A stretch of 64,000 bases of DNA from Muscardinus avellanarius (GCA_963383645.1 OY726557.1:126690603-126754602); one strand, 5' to 3'; shown: positions 45,726-57,139, counted from the first letter of the stretch. The notes: a model not told the origin generated them from the letters alone. Made by a program: numbers and translations.

Positions 45726-47002
45726 AGGACTGGCATGTGGCAGGGGCAGCCGGTGGGGAGGAACAGCGTGCGGTTGCGCAGAGCTTGTGGGAAGGTCCTC
45801 AAAGGGCGGGTGGCAGGGTGGCAGCTGCAGCTGGCAAGTGGCAGTGCCCCGAAAGGGTGCTGAGAACTTTCTCCAGCTTCCGCTGCTCACCACACACGTT
45901 GTATCTGTGTCTCTTCCTGCTTATACCCCTTCCTGTTATGCCACTTCCCCACGTCTCTTTTTTGGGGAGATCCCCCAAAATACCAAATTCAGAACTTTTC
46001 CGGAAATAGTATCTAGAGGTTTTGGATGGCACTTCCTCTTTTCCTTCCCAGCACTGGGGTCACACCCTCTGTGTGCGTCACCTGTGTTGATAAACTTGTG
46101 GAGGAGGATGGGGGATTGATGCCTGGCAGGGGGAGGGTTTTAATAAGAATCAGATGATGCAAGCCCTGAAGGCCCGCCTCTGCCTCTGTTATTTGGTCAG
46201 TGAGTCCCTGGCCTTGAATTTGTTATCTAGGCAGGAAGACAAAACAGACTTGGGAGTAGCCCAAAGACCAAGTGCAAAACAGTGTTATCAGCAAGGGCAA
46301 AATGATTAGGCTGCAGGGCTGGAGGGTCCAGGGTCCGGGTCAGGGTACCACGGGCCCATGGGCTCTTGAGGACAGGAGGGGGCCAGGCTAAAGCCCGGCC
46401 TTGGAGCCATCAGGAGCTCATCAGGGCAGGGTGATAACTCCCTGCTCCAGCAGAGCAAGGACACAGTCCGGCAGGAGGGAACTCTCCAGCATGGAGGACA
46501 GCTGTCTCACACCGCCAGAGAGGTGCAGCTGCCAGCACCTGCTCAGGAAGCTCTTTCCATGCCCTGAAGTGACAGCAGGAGAAAAGCATGGGACAGAGGG
46601 GCCGTTGTCACTCCGCACTGCGTGGCTTGGGAGTCAGAGGCTGGGCTCACAGCCTAGTGCCTTCACTTGCAGGTGAGGCCCTCGGGTGGCCCCTGTGCTG
46701 GCACCTGCTTCAGGCCCATGTTGCCTGCTGTGAAAAGCTGCTTCTGGCCCCTGGTGACCTCTGGTACAAATTCTTAAAAAAGCAAGTATGTAGAGGTGGT
46801 GACCAGAAGGCCTCAGAGACCTGCTTCAGCCTCCAGCAAATCCAAGTAAGGCACAACAGAGCAGCTGGTCTTCAGAGCTGGCCTTCTCTGCAGCTCTGAA
46901 GAGTCCCAGGACTCAGGCAGCGTGGAATTGCAGCAAAGGAACTGTTTCAGGTGGTGACACAGTCAGCCACATTCATTCATGACTGCCACATTTCTGACTG
47001 AT
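45726..47002. other. Unique intergenic sequence downstream of DCPS
   Basis: About 1.3 kb without a young repeat or recognised gene. Confidence 0.5.
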
Positions 47003-47106
47003 GGAACCAGGTACAGTGGTGCATACCTGTAGCAATCCCAGTACTTAGGAAGCTGAAACAGAAGATCACAGGTTCAAGGACAACCTCAGCAACTCAACAA
47101 GACCCC

Positions 47107-47125
47107 ATTTTTCTTTTCTTTTTTC

Positions 47126-47180
<55 letters not shown>

Positions 47181-47379
47181 ATAGGGATTAAACCCCAGGG
47201 GCATTCTACGTCTGAGCTACACCCCCAACCCTATTTCATTTTTTTTTTAATCTTGAAACAGGGACTCATTAAATTGCAGAGGGCCTCACAAGGTTGCTGA
47301 AGCTGGCTTTGAACCTGCAATCCTCCTTTCCCAGCCTCCCAAGTACTGGGATTATAAGCGTGCACCAGCACACCCAGGT
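47107..47379 (-). mobile_element. Inserted B1-dID SINE with (CA)n tail
   Basis: Reverse dimer with its tail as TG repeats at 47129-47178 on the + strand. 'caagacc' occurs on both sides. Confidence 0.82.
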
Positions 47380-47410
47380 CCACAAGACCTCATGTCAAAA
47401 TCAAAAGGGC

Positions 47411-47639
47411 TGCTAGGCGTGGTGGCACACGCTTGTAATCCCAGCATTCCAGAGGCTGAGATCGGAGGATCGCAGTTCACAGACAGCCTCAGCTACTTAG
47501 TGAGGCCCTCTGCAACTCAGTGAGACCCGGTTTCAAAATAAAGAATAAAAAAAATAGGGTAGGGGGTATAGCTCAGAGGTCAAATGCCCCTGAGTTCTAT
47601 TCCCAGACCTGCAAAAAAAAAAAAAAAAAAAAAAAAAAA
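47411..47639 (+). mobile_element. Inserted B1-dID SINE with poly-A
   Basis: Dimer then about 27 A. Flanked by perfect 16-bp repeats aaaatcaaaagggctg at 47397-47412 and 47636-47651. Confidence 0.88.
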
Positions 47640-47700
47640 TCAAAAGGGCTGGGTGTAGCTTGGAAGTAGAATACCTCTGGGCTCAATCCCCAATAACCCC

Positions 47701-48300
47701 CATCACCACCCACATACACACAAAACAACATCTGACCTATGGTTTCTTGGAAAAAGTAATACTCTTGTAGACAGGGCTACAGGCCACTTCTCGGGGTTGG
47801 CGGCAGGAGCCTGACCTGAGGTTGCCCAGAGCAGTTCCCAGTGGGGGGCTGCTGACTCCTTCTTTCTTCTCCCCTCCAGTCACCATGGGATAAAAGTGAC
47901 TCCTTCCCCTCTGAAAGCAGGCAGTCCTGACCAACACCAACTCCAGTACTGCCCAGGGTCCAAGTGAGGCTCCCCTCTGGAGCACACTCTCTACACTACA
48001 CACTCCCTTCCCCCTGCTCACTGTTCTGGTTGGCCAGAAGCTCGGGCTGACCTTTGGGTGTCATGCCATCACCGCATGCCTGGCCTGCTGAGGAAGGCCA
48101 CTTGCAAACCAGGGGAAGGAAGGGAGAGAGGACAGAGCTCTCACAGAACAGACATGCTAGGAGGTCTCAGCAGAGAGAGGAGGTGCCAGGTCCAGCGAGG
48201 TAGGGAGTGCCTTCCCAGGGCACAGTTGAGATTGATAGATACCCATGCCTTGGATGCTACCTGACTCCCTACAGACTGGCCAGTTGGCCTTTTTTTGGGG
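47701..48300. other. Unique intergenic stretch
   Basis: Nothing recognised. Confidence 0.4.
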
Positions 48301-48304
48301 GCGG

Positions 48305-48510
48305 GGGTGATACTGGAGATCAAACCTAGCCTCGGGGCATTCTACCTCTGAGCTACCCTCCATCTTTATTTTATTTTTTATTTTGAGACAGGGTCTCACT
48401 AAGTCGCAGAGGGCCTCACAAGGTTGCTGAGGCTGGAGGTGAACCTGCAATCCTCCCATATCAGCCTCCCAAGTAGTGGGATGATTTCAGGCATGCGCCA
48501 TCACACCAGG
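48305..48510 (-). mobile_element. B1-dID SINE
   Basis: Reverse dimer from ggtgatactggagatcaaac to gccatcacaccagg. Confidence 0.85.
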
Positions 48511-48820
48511 CTCCTGCCTTTCTTTGGACTCATTTGCAAAAAGAAGCATCTCTGGAATAAGTCTCCTCCATTTCTTCCCCGGTGTCATTCTTCCGCACCG
48601 AGAGGTCCTTTCCAGGCTTGACCACTGGAACCTCTGCAGGTGGCCTGGCAAAGGGCCATAGCTCCACACCTGCTGTTTCAGAGGACTTGACAGTGGGCGG
48701 GTCTCCCTAGAGGGCAGCCCTCTGCAGCCTCATCACCCTGGCAGCCCGGCCATGTGCTCTAGGTGCACGGGTTGTCCATTATGCCTTGGACTGTGAGAAC
48801 CCAAGAGCACACATTCTTTT
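48511..48820. other. Unique intergenic stretch
   Basis: Nothing recognised. Confidence 0.4.
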
Positions 48821-48895
48821 TTTTTTTTTTTTCCAGTACTGGGGATGGAGCCCAGGGGTATTCTATCTCTGAGCTACATCCCTAGCCCTATTTTT

Positions 48896-48956
<61 letters not shown>

Positions 48957-49303
48957 TTCTTTCTTATTTTTGTGATACTGGGGGTGGAACCCAGGGACTT
49001 TTCTACCTCTGGGCTATATTCTCAGACCTATTTTATACTTATTTGGAAACAGGGTCTCACTAAGTTGCTGAGAGCCTCACTAAGTAGCTGAGGCTGGCTT
49101 TGAACCTGTGTGATCCTCCTGTCTCAGCCTCCCAAGCCCTTACAAGCGTGCGGCACCACACCTGGCTCTATTCTTTATTTTGAAACAGGGTCTCACTGAA
49201 TTGCCAAAGGGCTCACTAAGTAGCTGAGGCTGCTTGCAAATGGCGATCCTCCTGTCTCAGCCTCCCAAATGCTGGGACTACAAGTGTGTGTCTCCATGCC
49301 CGG
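48821..49303 (-). mobile_element. Nested reverse SINEs with (TC)n array
   Basis: Outer element at 48821-48898 and 49166-49303. The inner element at 48970-49165 carries a TC microsatellite (48899-48952) as its tail. Confidence 0.83.
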
Positions 49304-49683
49304 CTATGTTCTATGCCTTTGTGGAGTGAGACTGCCTGTCTTACTCGACTGCGTGACTTGTCAGGTGGCTTCACATGTACTATCAGCTTGTCTGCCCTTC
49401 TCACTAGACTGAGGGTAGAGCCTGTTTAGTTGCTTCTGGCTGCAGAACACCATGGATACTGTCTGGCTCAGCAAAGCAGAGCAACATTATGACACTTTCC
49501 GTTTATTTTCTGGGACCCTCATCCTTGCTCCACTTAACAGATAAAGAAAGAAGCTCAGGATGCCTTGTCCAATGTTATGGGGTGGATATCAACTCCAGGA
49601 AGCAGACTTGCAGCCCTCTGTTCACCATTTACCAGGATCTGGACAGAGCTTTGCTCATAGTATGTATACAGTAAGTGTGGTAA
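49304..49683. other. Intergenic stretch with L2 and MIR remnants
   Basis: About 49395-49490 is L2-like (tcactagactgagggtagagcc) and 49525-49630 is reverse MIR-like (aacagataaagaaagaagctcag). Confidence 0.45.
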
Positions 49684-49905
49684 AGCTGGGCGTGGTGGCA
49701 CATGCTTGTTAATTCCAATACTTGGAAGGCTGAGACGGAAGGATTGCAGGTTCGAAGCCAGCCTCAGCTACTTAGGCTCTCAGCAACTTAGTGAGACCTT
49801 GTTTCAAAATAAAGAATAAAATAGGCCTGAGGATGTAGCTTGGAGGTAGAATGCCCCTGGGTTCAGTCCCCAATACCACAAAAAAGGAAGGGAGGGAGAG
49901 AGGGA
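49684..49905 (+). mobile_element. B1-dID SINE with (GGGA)n tail
   Basis: Dimer to about 49880, then a ggaagggagggagag purine tail. Confidence 0.86.
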
Positions 49906-50647
49906 GGTGAATGGAGGGATGGAGCTGGGCTCTGAACCTGGGCCAAGCCAGGGGCTGCAGGGACAGCCACCCCCTCTTTGCCTTGTGCTTTCCACCCTTT
50001 TGTCACTTCAGACAACATCCTGCCTCCCCTGAGAATGCCTCCTCAGCAAGACATCACCCTCAGCTCCAGCCCCTCTAGCAGTGTGATGCACTCATCCGTG
50101 CATGCTCTGTCCCACCGAGTGACAGATGTCACCCTTCCCAGATAAAACCCAGACGGCTCCAGTGGCTTCAGCCCCAGCGCTTGGCTGCCTTTCTTTCTGG
50201 CTTGGTTAGGGATGGAAAGACGTAGTCGGAGGCATGACTGCTATTGTTCCTTGGCTTCTCTCCATTTGCCCCAGAGTTTCCTAACAGAATAAAATTGCTA
50301 TTTGTCAACATGTAACCAAGAGAAAGAACATATTAGAGGCTCTATTTTCCTGTTCCTGTTGAATATGAACCCCCAAGTCTAGAAAAGCAAATCAAGAAGC
50401 AATTACAAAGTAATACTTGAAAATGTTTCTCTTGTGATTCTCCCATAACACAAACATGGGAATATAATCTCAGTGTCTGTGAGAGTTTGTTTCCACAAGG
50501 CCATGGCCAGCAGGATGCCAAAACCAGGTAACTAAGTATCTGATATGAAATGGCATAGTGTGCATATAACCTACACATTTCCTCCTGTATACTTGAAATT
50601 ACCTCTGGATTACTTCTAATACCTAATACAGTGTGAATGCTATTGGG
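49906..50647. other. Unique intergenic stretch
   Basis: Weak L2-like sequence near 50020-50130; otherwise nothing. Confidence 0.4.
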
Positions 50648-51099
50648 AGCCAGGCGTGGTGGCACACACTTGTAATCCTAGTATTTGGGAGGTTGAGACA
50701 GGAGGATCTGGGCTCGCGGCCAGCCTTAGCTACTTCGTGAGGTCCTCTGCAACTTAGTGAGATCCTGTTTCAAAATAAAGAATAAAAAATAGGACGGAGA
50801 GCCGAGTATGGTGGCGCACGCTTGTAATCCCAGCACTCGGGAGGCTGAGACAGGAAGATCGCATAGGTTCGAAGCCAGCCTCAGCTACTTAGTGAGTCTC
50901 TTAGCAACTTAGTGAGACCTATTTCCAAATAAAGTATGAAAATAGGTCTGGGAGTATAGTCCTGAGGTAGAAAAGTCCCCTGGGTCCCACCCCCAGTACC
51001 ACACACACACACACACACAAAATAGGACTGGGGTGTAGCTCAGAGGTAGAATGCCCCTGGGTTTAATCTCCAGCAAAACACACACACACACACACACAC
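50648..51099 (+). mobile_element. B1-dID SINE split by an inserted SINE
   Basis: Outer left half at 50648-50796 and right half at 51020-51078, then a CA tail. The inner dimer is at 50799-51000 with its own CA tail. aaaataggac flanks it at 50787 and 51019. Confidence 0.84.
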
Positions 51100-51101
51100 C
51101 C

Positions 51102-51660
51102 CTACTGGAGATTCAAACCAGGGACATTCTACCTCCAAGCTACACCCCTAGCCCTATATTATTATTTTATTTTATTTTATTTTATTTTATTTTATTTTAT
51201 TTTATTTTATTTTATTTTTTCTCGGTACTGGGAATGAAACTGAAGCTGAGGCTGTCCATGAACCACAGATCCTTCTGTCTCAGCCTCCCAAATGCTGGGA
51301 TTACAAGTGTGCACCACCATGCCCAGCTTTATTCTTTATTTTGAAACAGAGTCTCACTAAGTTGTGGAGGGTCTCACTAAGTAGCAGAGGCTGGCCTCAA
51401 ACCTTCAAACCTCCTGTCTTAGCCTCTTAAAAGTGTGTACCACCGCTGGGCATGGTGGCGTACGCTTGTAATCCCCGCGCTTGGGAGGCAGAGACAGGAG
51501 GATCACGCTGGTTCGAAGCCAGCCGCGCTGGCTTAAGAGCCCCTGTTTCCAAATAAATATATATATAAAAAAATAGGTCTGGGAGTGTAGCCCGGAGGTA
51601 GAAGGGCTTCCAGGAACCCCAGTACCACAAAAATAAAAGTGTGTACCACCACACCAAGTT
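51102..51660 (-). mobile_element. Reverse SINE with two insertions and a (TTTTA)n array
   Basis: Outer pieces at 51102-51160, 51329-51444 and 51635-51660. The inner reverse SINE at about 51221-51328 lacks its centre and carries a TTTTA tail of about 60 bases (51161-51220). Confidence 0.78.
51445..51634 (+). mobile_element. Young-subfamily SINE with 16-bp target duplication
   Basis: gctgggcatggtggcgtacg... taatccccgcgcttgggagg... gggcttccaggaaccccagtaccac. Perfect repeats aaaagtgtgtaccacc lie at 51429-51444 and 51635-51650, and the insertion point is a TT/AAAA L1-endonuclease site. Confidence 0.92.
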
Positions 51661-51662
<2 letters not shown>

Positions 51663-51714
<52 letters not shown>

Positions 51715-51864
51715 GGGGATTGAACTCAGGGGCATTCTACCTTTGAACTACATCCCAGTTCTTTTTATTTTATTATTTGGAAACAGGGTCTCACTAAGTT
51801 GCTGAAAGCCTCATTAAATTGCTGAGGCTGGCCACAAACCTGCATGCACCACCACATCCAGCTA
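51663..51864 (-). mobile_element. B1-dID SINE with (CA)n tail, left half deleted
   Basis: GT array at 51663-51711, then a reverse dimer missing 'cctcctgtctcagcctcccaag'. Confidence 0.8.
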
Positions 51865-51872
51865 ACTTTTTT

Positions 51873-52190
51873 TTTGGTACTGGGGACTGAACCCAGGGGC
51901 ATTTTACCTCTGAGCTACACCCCCATCCCTATTTATTTTTATTTTGTTTTTATATACTTTTATTGGTGCATTATTAGTCTCATCATAATGTAAATCATAG
52001 TGATAGTAACAGACATGCACACAGCACTTGGCAGATTTTTCCCTCGTCTTTATTTTTATTTTGAAACAGGGTCTCTCTAAGTTGATGAGAGTCTCAGTAC
52101 TTTCTGAAGCCATCCTCAAATCTGTGATTCTCCTGTCTCAGCCTCTCAAATACTGGGATTACAGGCTTTATCACCATGCCCGGCTCTACC
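51873..52190 (-). mobile_element. B1-dID SINE split by an L1 fragment
   Basis: Right half at 51873-51944 and left half at about 52041-52190, in reverse. Confidence 0.8.
51945..52040 (-). mobile_element. Short L1 3' end
   Basis: cttttattggtgcattattag... shares the start of the L1 3' UTR seen at 7.1 and 24.9 kb. It is only about 95 bases long. Confidence 0.65.
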
Positions 52191-52227
52191 ATTGTTTTAT
52201 GGTGAGAACACTTATAAGGCTCTACAA

Positions 52228-52466
52228 GCCAGGCATGGTGACGCACACTTGTAATCCTAGTACTTGGGAGGCTGAGACAGGAGGATCACAGGTTCACCAC
52301 CAGCCTCAGTTGCTTAGTGAGGCTCTTCACAACATAGTGAGATTCTGTTTCAAAATAAAGAATAAAATAGGGCTAGCAGTGTAGCTCAGAGGTAGGTAGA
52401 ATGCCCCTGGGTTCTATACCTGGTGCCACGAAAATAAGTAAATAAACAAATAAATAAATAAATAAA
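52228..52466 (+). mobile_element. B1-dID SINE with (AAAT)n tail
   Basis: Dimer to about 52430, then AAAT units. It has a local 'ggtaggtag' duplication in the right half. Confidence 0.86.
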
Positions 52467-52869
52467 AAGCCCTGAACAATTTTCAAGGATACAACACATT
52501 GTTATTAACAATAGTCCCCATGCTGCACAACAGGTCTTTTGAATTTATCCCTCCTAACTGAAAGTTTGAACTTTGACCATCTCAATTCACCCCACTCTCC
52601 CCTGCTGACCACCTTCTACCCTCTGCTTCTGTGAGAACCACTTCTTTCGATTTCACATGTAGGTGAGATCACACATGATTCGTCTCTCTGTGCTCTCAGC
52701 TAGAACTTGATCATCGTCAGCCGATGGCAAGCTCGAGCGAAGGCCCACAAGTCAGGGTGACATGGCTCTGTATGGCTGGGACTTAGAGCTAAGCTTCCAA
52801 CATAGGGCCTGCGTGCAGTCAGAGCACCTGGCCAGTTTCCTTCAGAGCCGTGAGGAAGAAGTGGTGAGC
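52467..52869. other. Intergenic stretch
   Basis: About 52490-52690 (aatagtccccatgctgcacaac, ctctgcttctgtgagaac) is L1-like old sequence. No gene. Confidence 0.4.
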
Positions 52870-52942
52870 TAGGGTGGAGCTGAGTGATAGCATGCTTGCC
52901 TAGCATACATGAGGCCCTTGGGTCAATCCCAGGGGTGGAGTA
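52870..52942 (+). mobile_element. ID-type SINE monomer
   Basis: tagggtggagctgagtgatagcatgcttgcctagcatacatgaggccc keeps the full tRNA-like A- and B-box spacing. Confidence 0.72.
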
Positions 52943-53017
52943 GGGGGAAAAAGAAAAAAAAAAACGACAGCCAAGGCTACAGGAAGGTTTCATAACATTG
53001 TGTTCTTTTGCTTGGGA

Positions 53018-53165
53018 AGCAGAGTGGTCCAATGGGTCCAGCACAGCCCCTGCACCTGAGCCAAGTATGATCTTGGGCAAGTGATGTAACAGCTCATAAA
53101 ATAGGTATGATCGCCATGCCAACTCCAGAGGGGTTTTGTGATGATTAAATCAAGAGGATTTTGTG
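53018..53165 (+). repeat. MIR
   Basis: gatcttgggcaagtgatgta, aaaataggtatgatc and tttgtgatgattaaatcaag follow MIR order. Confidence 0.68.
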
Positions 53166-53201
53166 GGACACTGTACTATCATTCAGTTAAAAAAAAAATT
53201 G

Positions 53202-53400
53202 TGTGTGGTACTAAGGATTGAACCCAGGGGTTTTCTACTCTGAGCTACACTCCTAGCCCTTTTTATTTTGGTTTTGAAACAGGGTCTTGCTAGTTTGTTG
53301 AGAATCTTCTTAAATTCCTAAGGCTGGCCTCAAATCTGTGATCCTCCCATCTCAGCTTCCCAAGTACTGGGATTACGGCCATGTGCTGTGACACCTGGCG
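53202..53400 (-). mobile_element. B1-dID SINE
   Basis: Reverse dimer from gtggtactaaggattgaacc to tgacacctggc. Confidence 0.86.
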
Positions 53401-53480
53401 TTCATTCAGTAAACATTAGCAGCTATTTTTCTGGTGTGAGAGTGGCCAGAAATGATGTACTCAGAGATATTTGGGCAGGT

Positions 53481-53825
53481 CCTTGCTATAGCTTAAATGT
53501 TTGTGTCTCTCTAACATTCTGAGCCCTCAAGGTGACAGTATCAGAGGTAGGGCCCTTGGGAGGTGATAGGTCATGACAGCAGAGCCCTTGGGAATGAGAT
53601 GAGTGCCTTATAAAAGGACTGCAAGGGACTCCTTTGTCCCCTTCACCATGTGAGATGGCTGTGAGAAGTTGATGGACCAGGAAGACCCACGTCAGATACC
53701 AAATTTGGTACCCTGAACTTGAACTTCCCAGCCTGCAGAACTGTGAAGACAATAAATTTGTGGTGGTGTTTAAAAGCCACCGGCTCTATGGTATTTTGTT
53801 ATAGTAGCCTAAGTGGACTAAGTCA
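53481..53825 (+). mobile_element. MaLR-type solo LTR (MLT1/MST-like)
   Basis: The sequence order is that of a mammalian apparent LTR-retrotransposon: taaatgtttgtgtctctcta, gggaggtgataggtcatga, tgccttataaaaggactgc (TATA-like), cccagcctgcagaactgtga, gacaataaatttgtgg (polyadenylation signal at about 53750) and atggtattttgttatagtagcc. There is no internal coding region, so it is a solo LTR. Confidence 0.82.
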
Positions 53826-53844
53826 ATATTAAAAATAACTTTCT

Positions 53845-54052
53845 GAGCCGGGCGTGGTGGCGCACGCTTGTAATCCCTGCGCTTGGGAGGCTGAGGCAGG
53901 GGGATCGCACAGGTTCAAAGCCATCCTCTGCTACTTAGTGAGACCCTGTTTGGCTACTTAGTGAGACCCTGTTTCCGAATAAAATATAAAATAGGTCTGG
54001 GAGTGTAGCCTGGAGGTAGAAAGCCTCTGGGTTCCACCCCTAGTACCACCAA

Positions 54053-54088
<36 letters not shown>
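53845..54088 (+). mobile_element. Intermediate-subfamily SINE with (AAT)n tail
   Basis: gagccgggcgtggtggcgcacgc, with 'ctacttagtgagaccctgttt' duplicated in tandem, then about 12 AAT units (54052-54088). Confidence 0.88.
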
Positions 54089-54093
<5 letters not shown>

Positions 54094-54800
54094 CTTTCTG
54101 AAATCCAAGACTATGCAACCTAGATAGTTTAAGGGGGGAAAAAAGCAAGCCATAATAAGCTTTCTGTGGTGAATTGATTGTGGCCCTCAGTAAAAGCAGG
54201 GCCTGCACACAATGGCTTCTTGGGAACACTTCCAGTGTAAAGGTCCCTGGATTGTGTTTTAGCCTGGGTCCACTGGCAGGTTTCTCACTACTACAGCTGT
54301 GATGTTCCCTGCTATCGAGAACCCTGGGAACAGTTCAGCACCATGGTCCAGCATATAAATCTGATAAAAATAGGAGTTGAAATACCATCCTGGAGTTGCT
54401 ATTTTTAAAAGCATCTGAGATGCTGGGTTGGGTTTTCTCCTTCCTCAAATGGCATCTTGCTGCTCCCTCCTCCTGGTGGGCAGGATGTTAATGTGGCACA
54501 GGAGAGGGACAGGAGCCAGAAGCCTGGGAGGCGCATTTGTCAAGAGGCTCTGGAGCTGCTGCCCACACCCCCTGTGTTCCAGGGAGGAGCCACAGAGCCG
54601 GGCTCCCCAGGTCTAGACACCACCTGCCCCCTCCACAACCATCCTTTCTGCCATCTACTTTTTCTCCCAGGAACTCCTCTGGTTGTCCCAGCAGAAAGGT
54701 GTCCTGCCACATCCACCATGGGAGAGGTAACAGGGAGGCAGAGGAAATGGGAGCAGAGGTGGCATCACTCAGAGGTGGCATCACTCAGAAGTGGACAAGG
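54089..54800. other. Unique intergenic stretch
   Basis: Includes a perfect 16-bp tandem repeat agaggtggcatcactc at 54755-54786. No gene recognised. Confidence 0.45.
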
Positions 54801-54968
54801 AGCCAGGTGTGGTGGTGCACACTTGTAATCCGTTTGGAGGCTGAAAGAGGAGGATCACAGGTTGAGGACAGCCTCAGCAACTTAGTAAGACCCTGTTTCA
54901 AAAATAAAATAGGGCTGGGGGTGTAGCTCAGAGGTAGAATGCCCCTGGCCCATTCCCCAGTTACCCCT
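54801..54968 (+). mobile_element. B1-dID SINE
   Basis: Dimer, slightly deleted (taatccgtttggaggctg), to ccattccccagttacc. Confidence 0.83.
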
Positions 54969-55497
54969 CCGACACACACATGGACTGGGACCCACATGTG
55001 GTTCCTTGATTGTCTTGGTCACCCTTGCCACAGCTAAGCTCCAGGAGGAACAGTTCCCATGACCCAAAGTCCTGCTTGCCCCATGATGTTGCCTCTTGGA
55101 AAGCAACTCATAATATCCTATAGACAGGCTAGCAGGGTACAGCGGAGGTGGAAGGGACTCCCCAATACCTGGGACAAGAAGGCACCAGAATCACTTCCCT
55201 CCTGCTCCACAGATGACAGCATTTAGAACTGGAGTGGAAAGGTCATGAGTGAGCACGTCAGGGGCAGAGGGGTGGCGATCAGAATTACAGTTAGCTTCTG
55301 GGCACCAAGGAACTAAACCTGAGATAAACTGGGGTGGGGAGCCTTGAATAGTTTTTAGGTTAAAAGAAATATTCTACCTGCATAATAATAGCATGGTTAA
55401 ATACAGCATGTTATGCTTTTAGAACAAATTCACATCCATTGCCTCATTTAATACCAACAACAGCCCTGAATAAGTTCAGTTATTTCCATTCATTTAT
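54969..55497. other. Intergenic stretch with MIR remnants
   Basis: About 55415-55490 is reverse MIR (attgcctcatttaataccaacaacagccctgaa). It continues at 56168-56218 beyond SINE insertions. Confidence 0.5.
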
Positions 55498-55789
55498 TTT
55501 AGTACTGGAGATTAAACCTAAAAGAACTTTATCTCTGAGCTACAATCCAGCTTATTTATTTATTTATTTATTTTTTATTTATTGAAACAGGGTCTTGCTG
55601 GGCATGATGGCACACACCTGTAATCCTAGTACTTGGGAGGCTGAGACCGGAGGATCACAGATTCAAGAACAGCCTCAGCAAGTAGAGAGACTCTCATCAA
55701 TTGGGCGAGACCCTATTTCAACATAAAAATAAAATAGGGTTGGGGGCATAGCACAGAGGTAGAATACCCCTGAGTTCAATCCCCAGCAC

Positions 55790-55834
<45 letters not shown>

Positions 55835-55952
55835 CAGGCCTTGCTAAGTTGCTGAGGGTGTCCCTAACTTGCTGAGGCTGGCCTCATACCTGTAGTTTTT
55901 CTGTCAGCCACCCAAGTACTGGGATTATAGGCATGTGCCCCCGTGCCCAACT
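55498..55952 (-). mobile_element. B1-dID SINE split by an inserted SINE
   Basis: Outer reverse pieces at 55498-55596 and 55831-55952. The inner + strand dimer at about 55597-55790 has a CA tail to 55830. gaaacagg(g/c)cttgct-like repeats flank it. Confidence 0.82.
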
Positions 55953-56010
55953 TCCATTTATTTTTTTCTAGTAAAAAACCTAAAGCTATTGTATATTGGG
56001 GATGGAGTGA

Positions 56011-56167
56011 GGGGTACTGGGGATTGAACCCAGGGGTATTCTACCTCTGAGCTACACCTCCAGCCCTTTTTATGTTTTATTTTGAGACAGGGTCTCATCA
56101 ATGCTAGCCCTGAACCTGTGGTGATCCTGTAAGTGTTGAGACTACAGGCGTGCATCACTGAGCACGG
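56011..56167 (-). mobile_element. B1-dID SINE, internally deleted
   Basis: Reverse element from ggtactggggattgaaccc to catcactgagcacgg, with aaaacc(t/c)aaagct repeats on both sides. Confidence 0.8.
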
Positions 56168-56239
56168 TTAAAACCCAAAGCTGTTTAATTGCAGAGGCAG
56201 GGCTGGAACTCAGGTATCCAGGCGCAAAAGATAACACTT

Positions 56240-56285
56240 TTTTTTTTTTTTTCCACTACTGGGGGTTGAACCCGGGGCACTTTTT
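56240..56285 (-). mobile_element. SINE 3' end fragment
   Basis: T run then ccactactgggggttgaaccc; truncated at once. Confidence 0.65.
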
Positions 56286-56883
56286 CTAAAATCTGATTCT
56301 TAGGTTCGACTTTCTGGCTGAGCAAAACTGACGTGGTTCTTAGCAAGAAATGCAAGCTGTGTTTAGGGCCAACTCATCCACGGCTTAGCCATGTCTGGAG
56401 GCCGGACTGATTGTTGGATCAGCTCTGCCAGACACACCTAGTCACTTTGAGCGGTTGCGTTTTTTTCTCTCTGGGCCAATTTTCCTTCTGTAAAAGAGAG
56501 ATCTTCCTTATTTTTCTTGACCTGCCCAAGGCGGGACTTAGTCATTGTGTTCGCTATATCCAGCAGAGTTCCAGACACAAACATGATACGCAATAAATAT
56601 TTGTTCAATGAATGTGTGACTGACAGAGCCAAAAACACACTCAAATAAAACTGAGTTAGGTACTGGTGAAATGCCAACAGCCTGCGCCCATGCAAAACCT
56701 AGGGTAGACCAGCTAGTTACCTGCGGGAGAACCGAGAGGTGGCTGCACTTAGCTTGATTCTTGCAGCGTCGAGCTTGGTGAGTTTGGGGTTCTTAACAGC
56801 AAGCCCTCCAGCTTTAGCAGGAGAGACTGAGCTACTGCTTCTCTGAGCCCAGTTACACTGTCAGTTGCATCTTTTTCTCTTTT
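56286..56883. other. Intergenic stretch with L2 3' end
   Basis: About 56505-56630 is a + strand L2 end (gcaataaatatttgttcaatgaatgtg). Nothing else is recognised. Confidence 0.5.
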
Positions 56884-57088
56884 GTGGGTGCTAGGGACTG
56901 GACTGAGGGGGGCATTCTACCTCCAAGGTATACCCGTCCCCTGTTTTTTTTTTTTTTTGAAACAGGGTCTTGCTAGGTTGCTGAGGGCCTCTCTAAACTG
57001 CTGGGGCTGGCCTTGAACTTGTGATTCTCCTGTCTCTGGGAGGGCAGGCAAGTGCTGGGATTACAGACGTACACCACACACCTGGCTT
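56884..57088 (-). mobile_element. B1-dID SINE
   Basis: Reverse dimer with 'ggctggccttgaacttgtgattctcc', to caccacacacctggc. Confidence 0.84.
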
Positions 57089-57139
57089 GTCAGTTACTTC
57101 TTGCACTTAGTCACATCCTGTTCTGCCCTTTTTTTCTCT

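Larger units (their letters stand above)
47003..47700 (+). mobile_element. B1-dID SINE containing two further SINE insertions
   Basis: The outer element has pieces at 47003-47106, 47380-47412 and 47640-47697, in order. Inserts are the two entries that follow. Confidence 0.82.
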
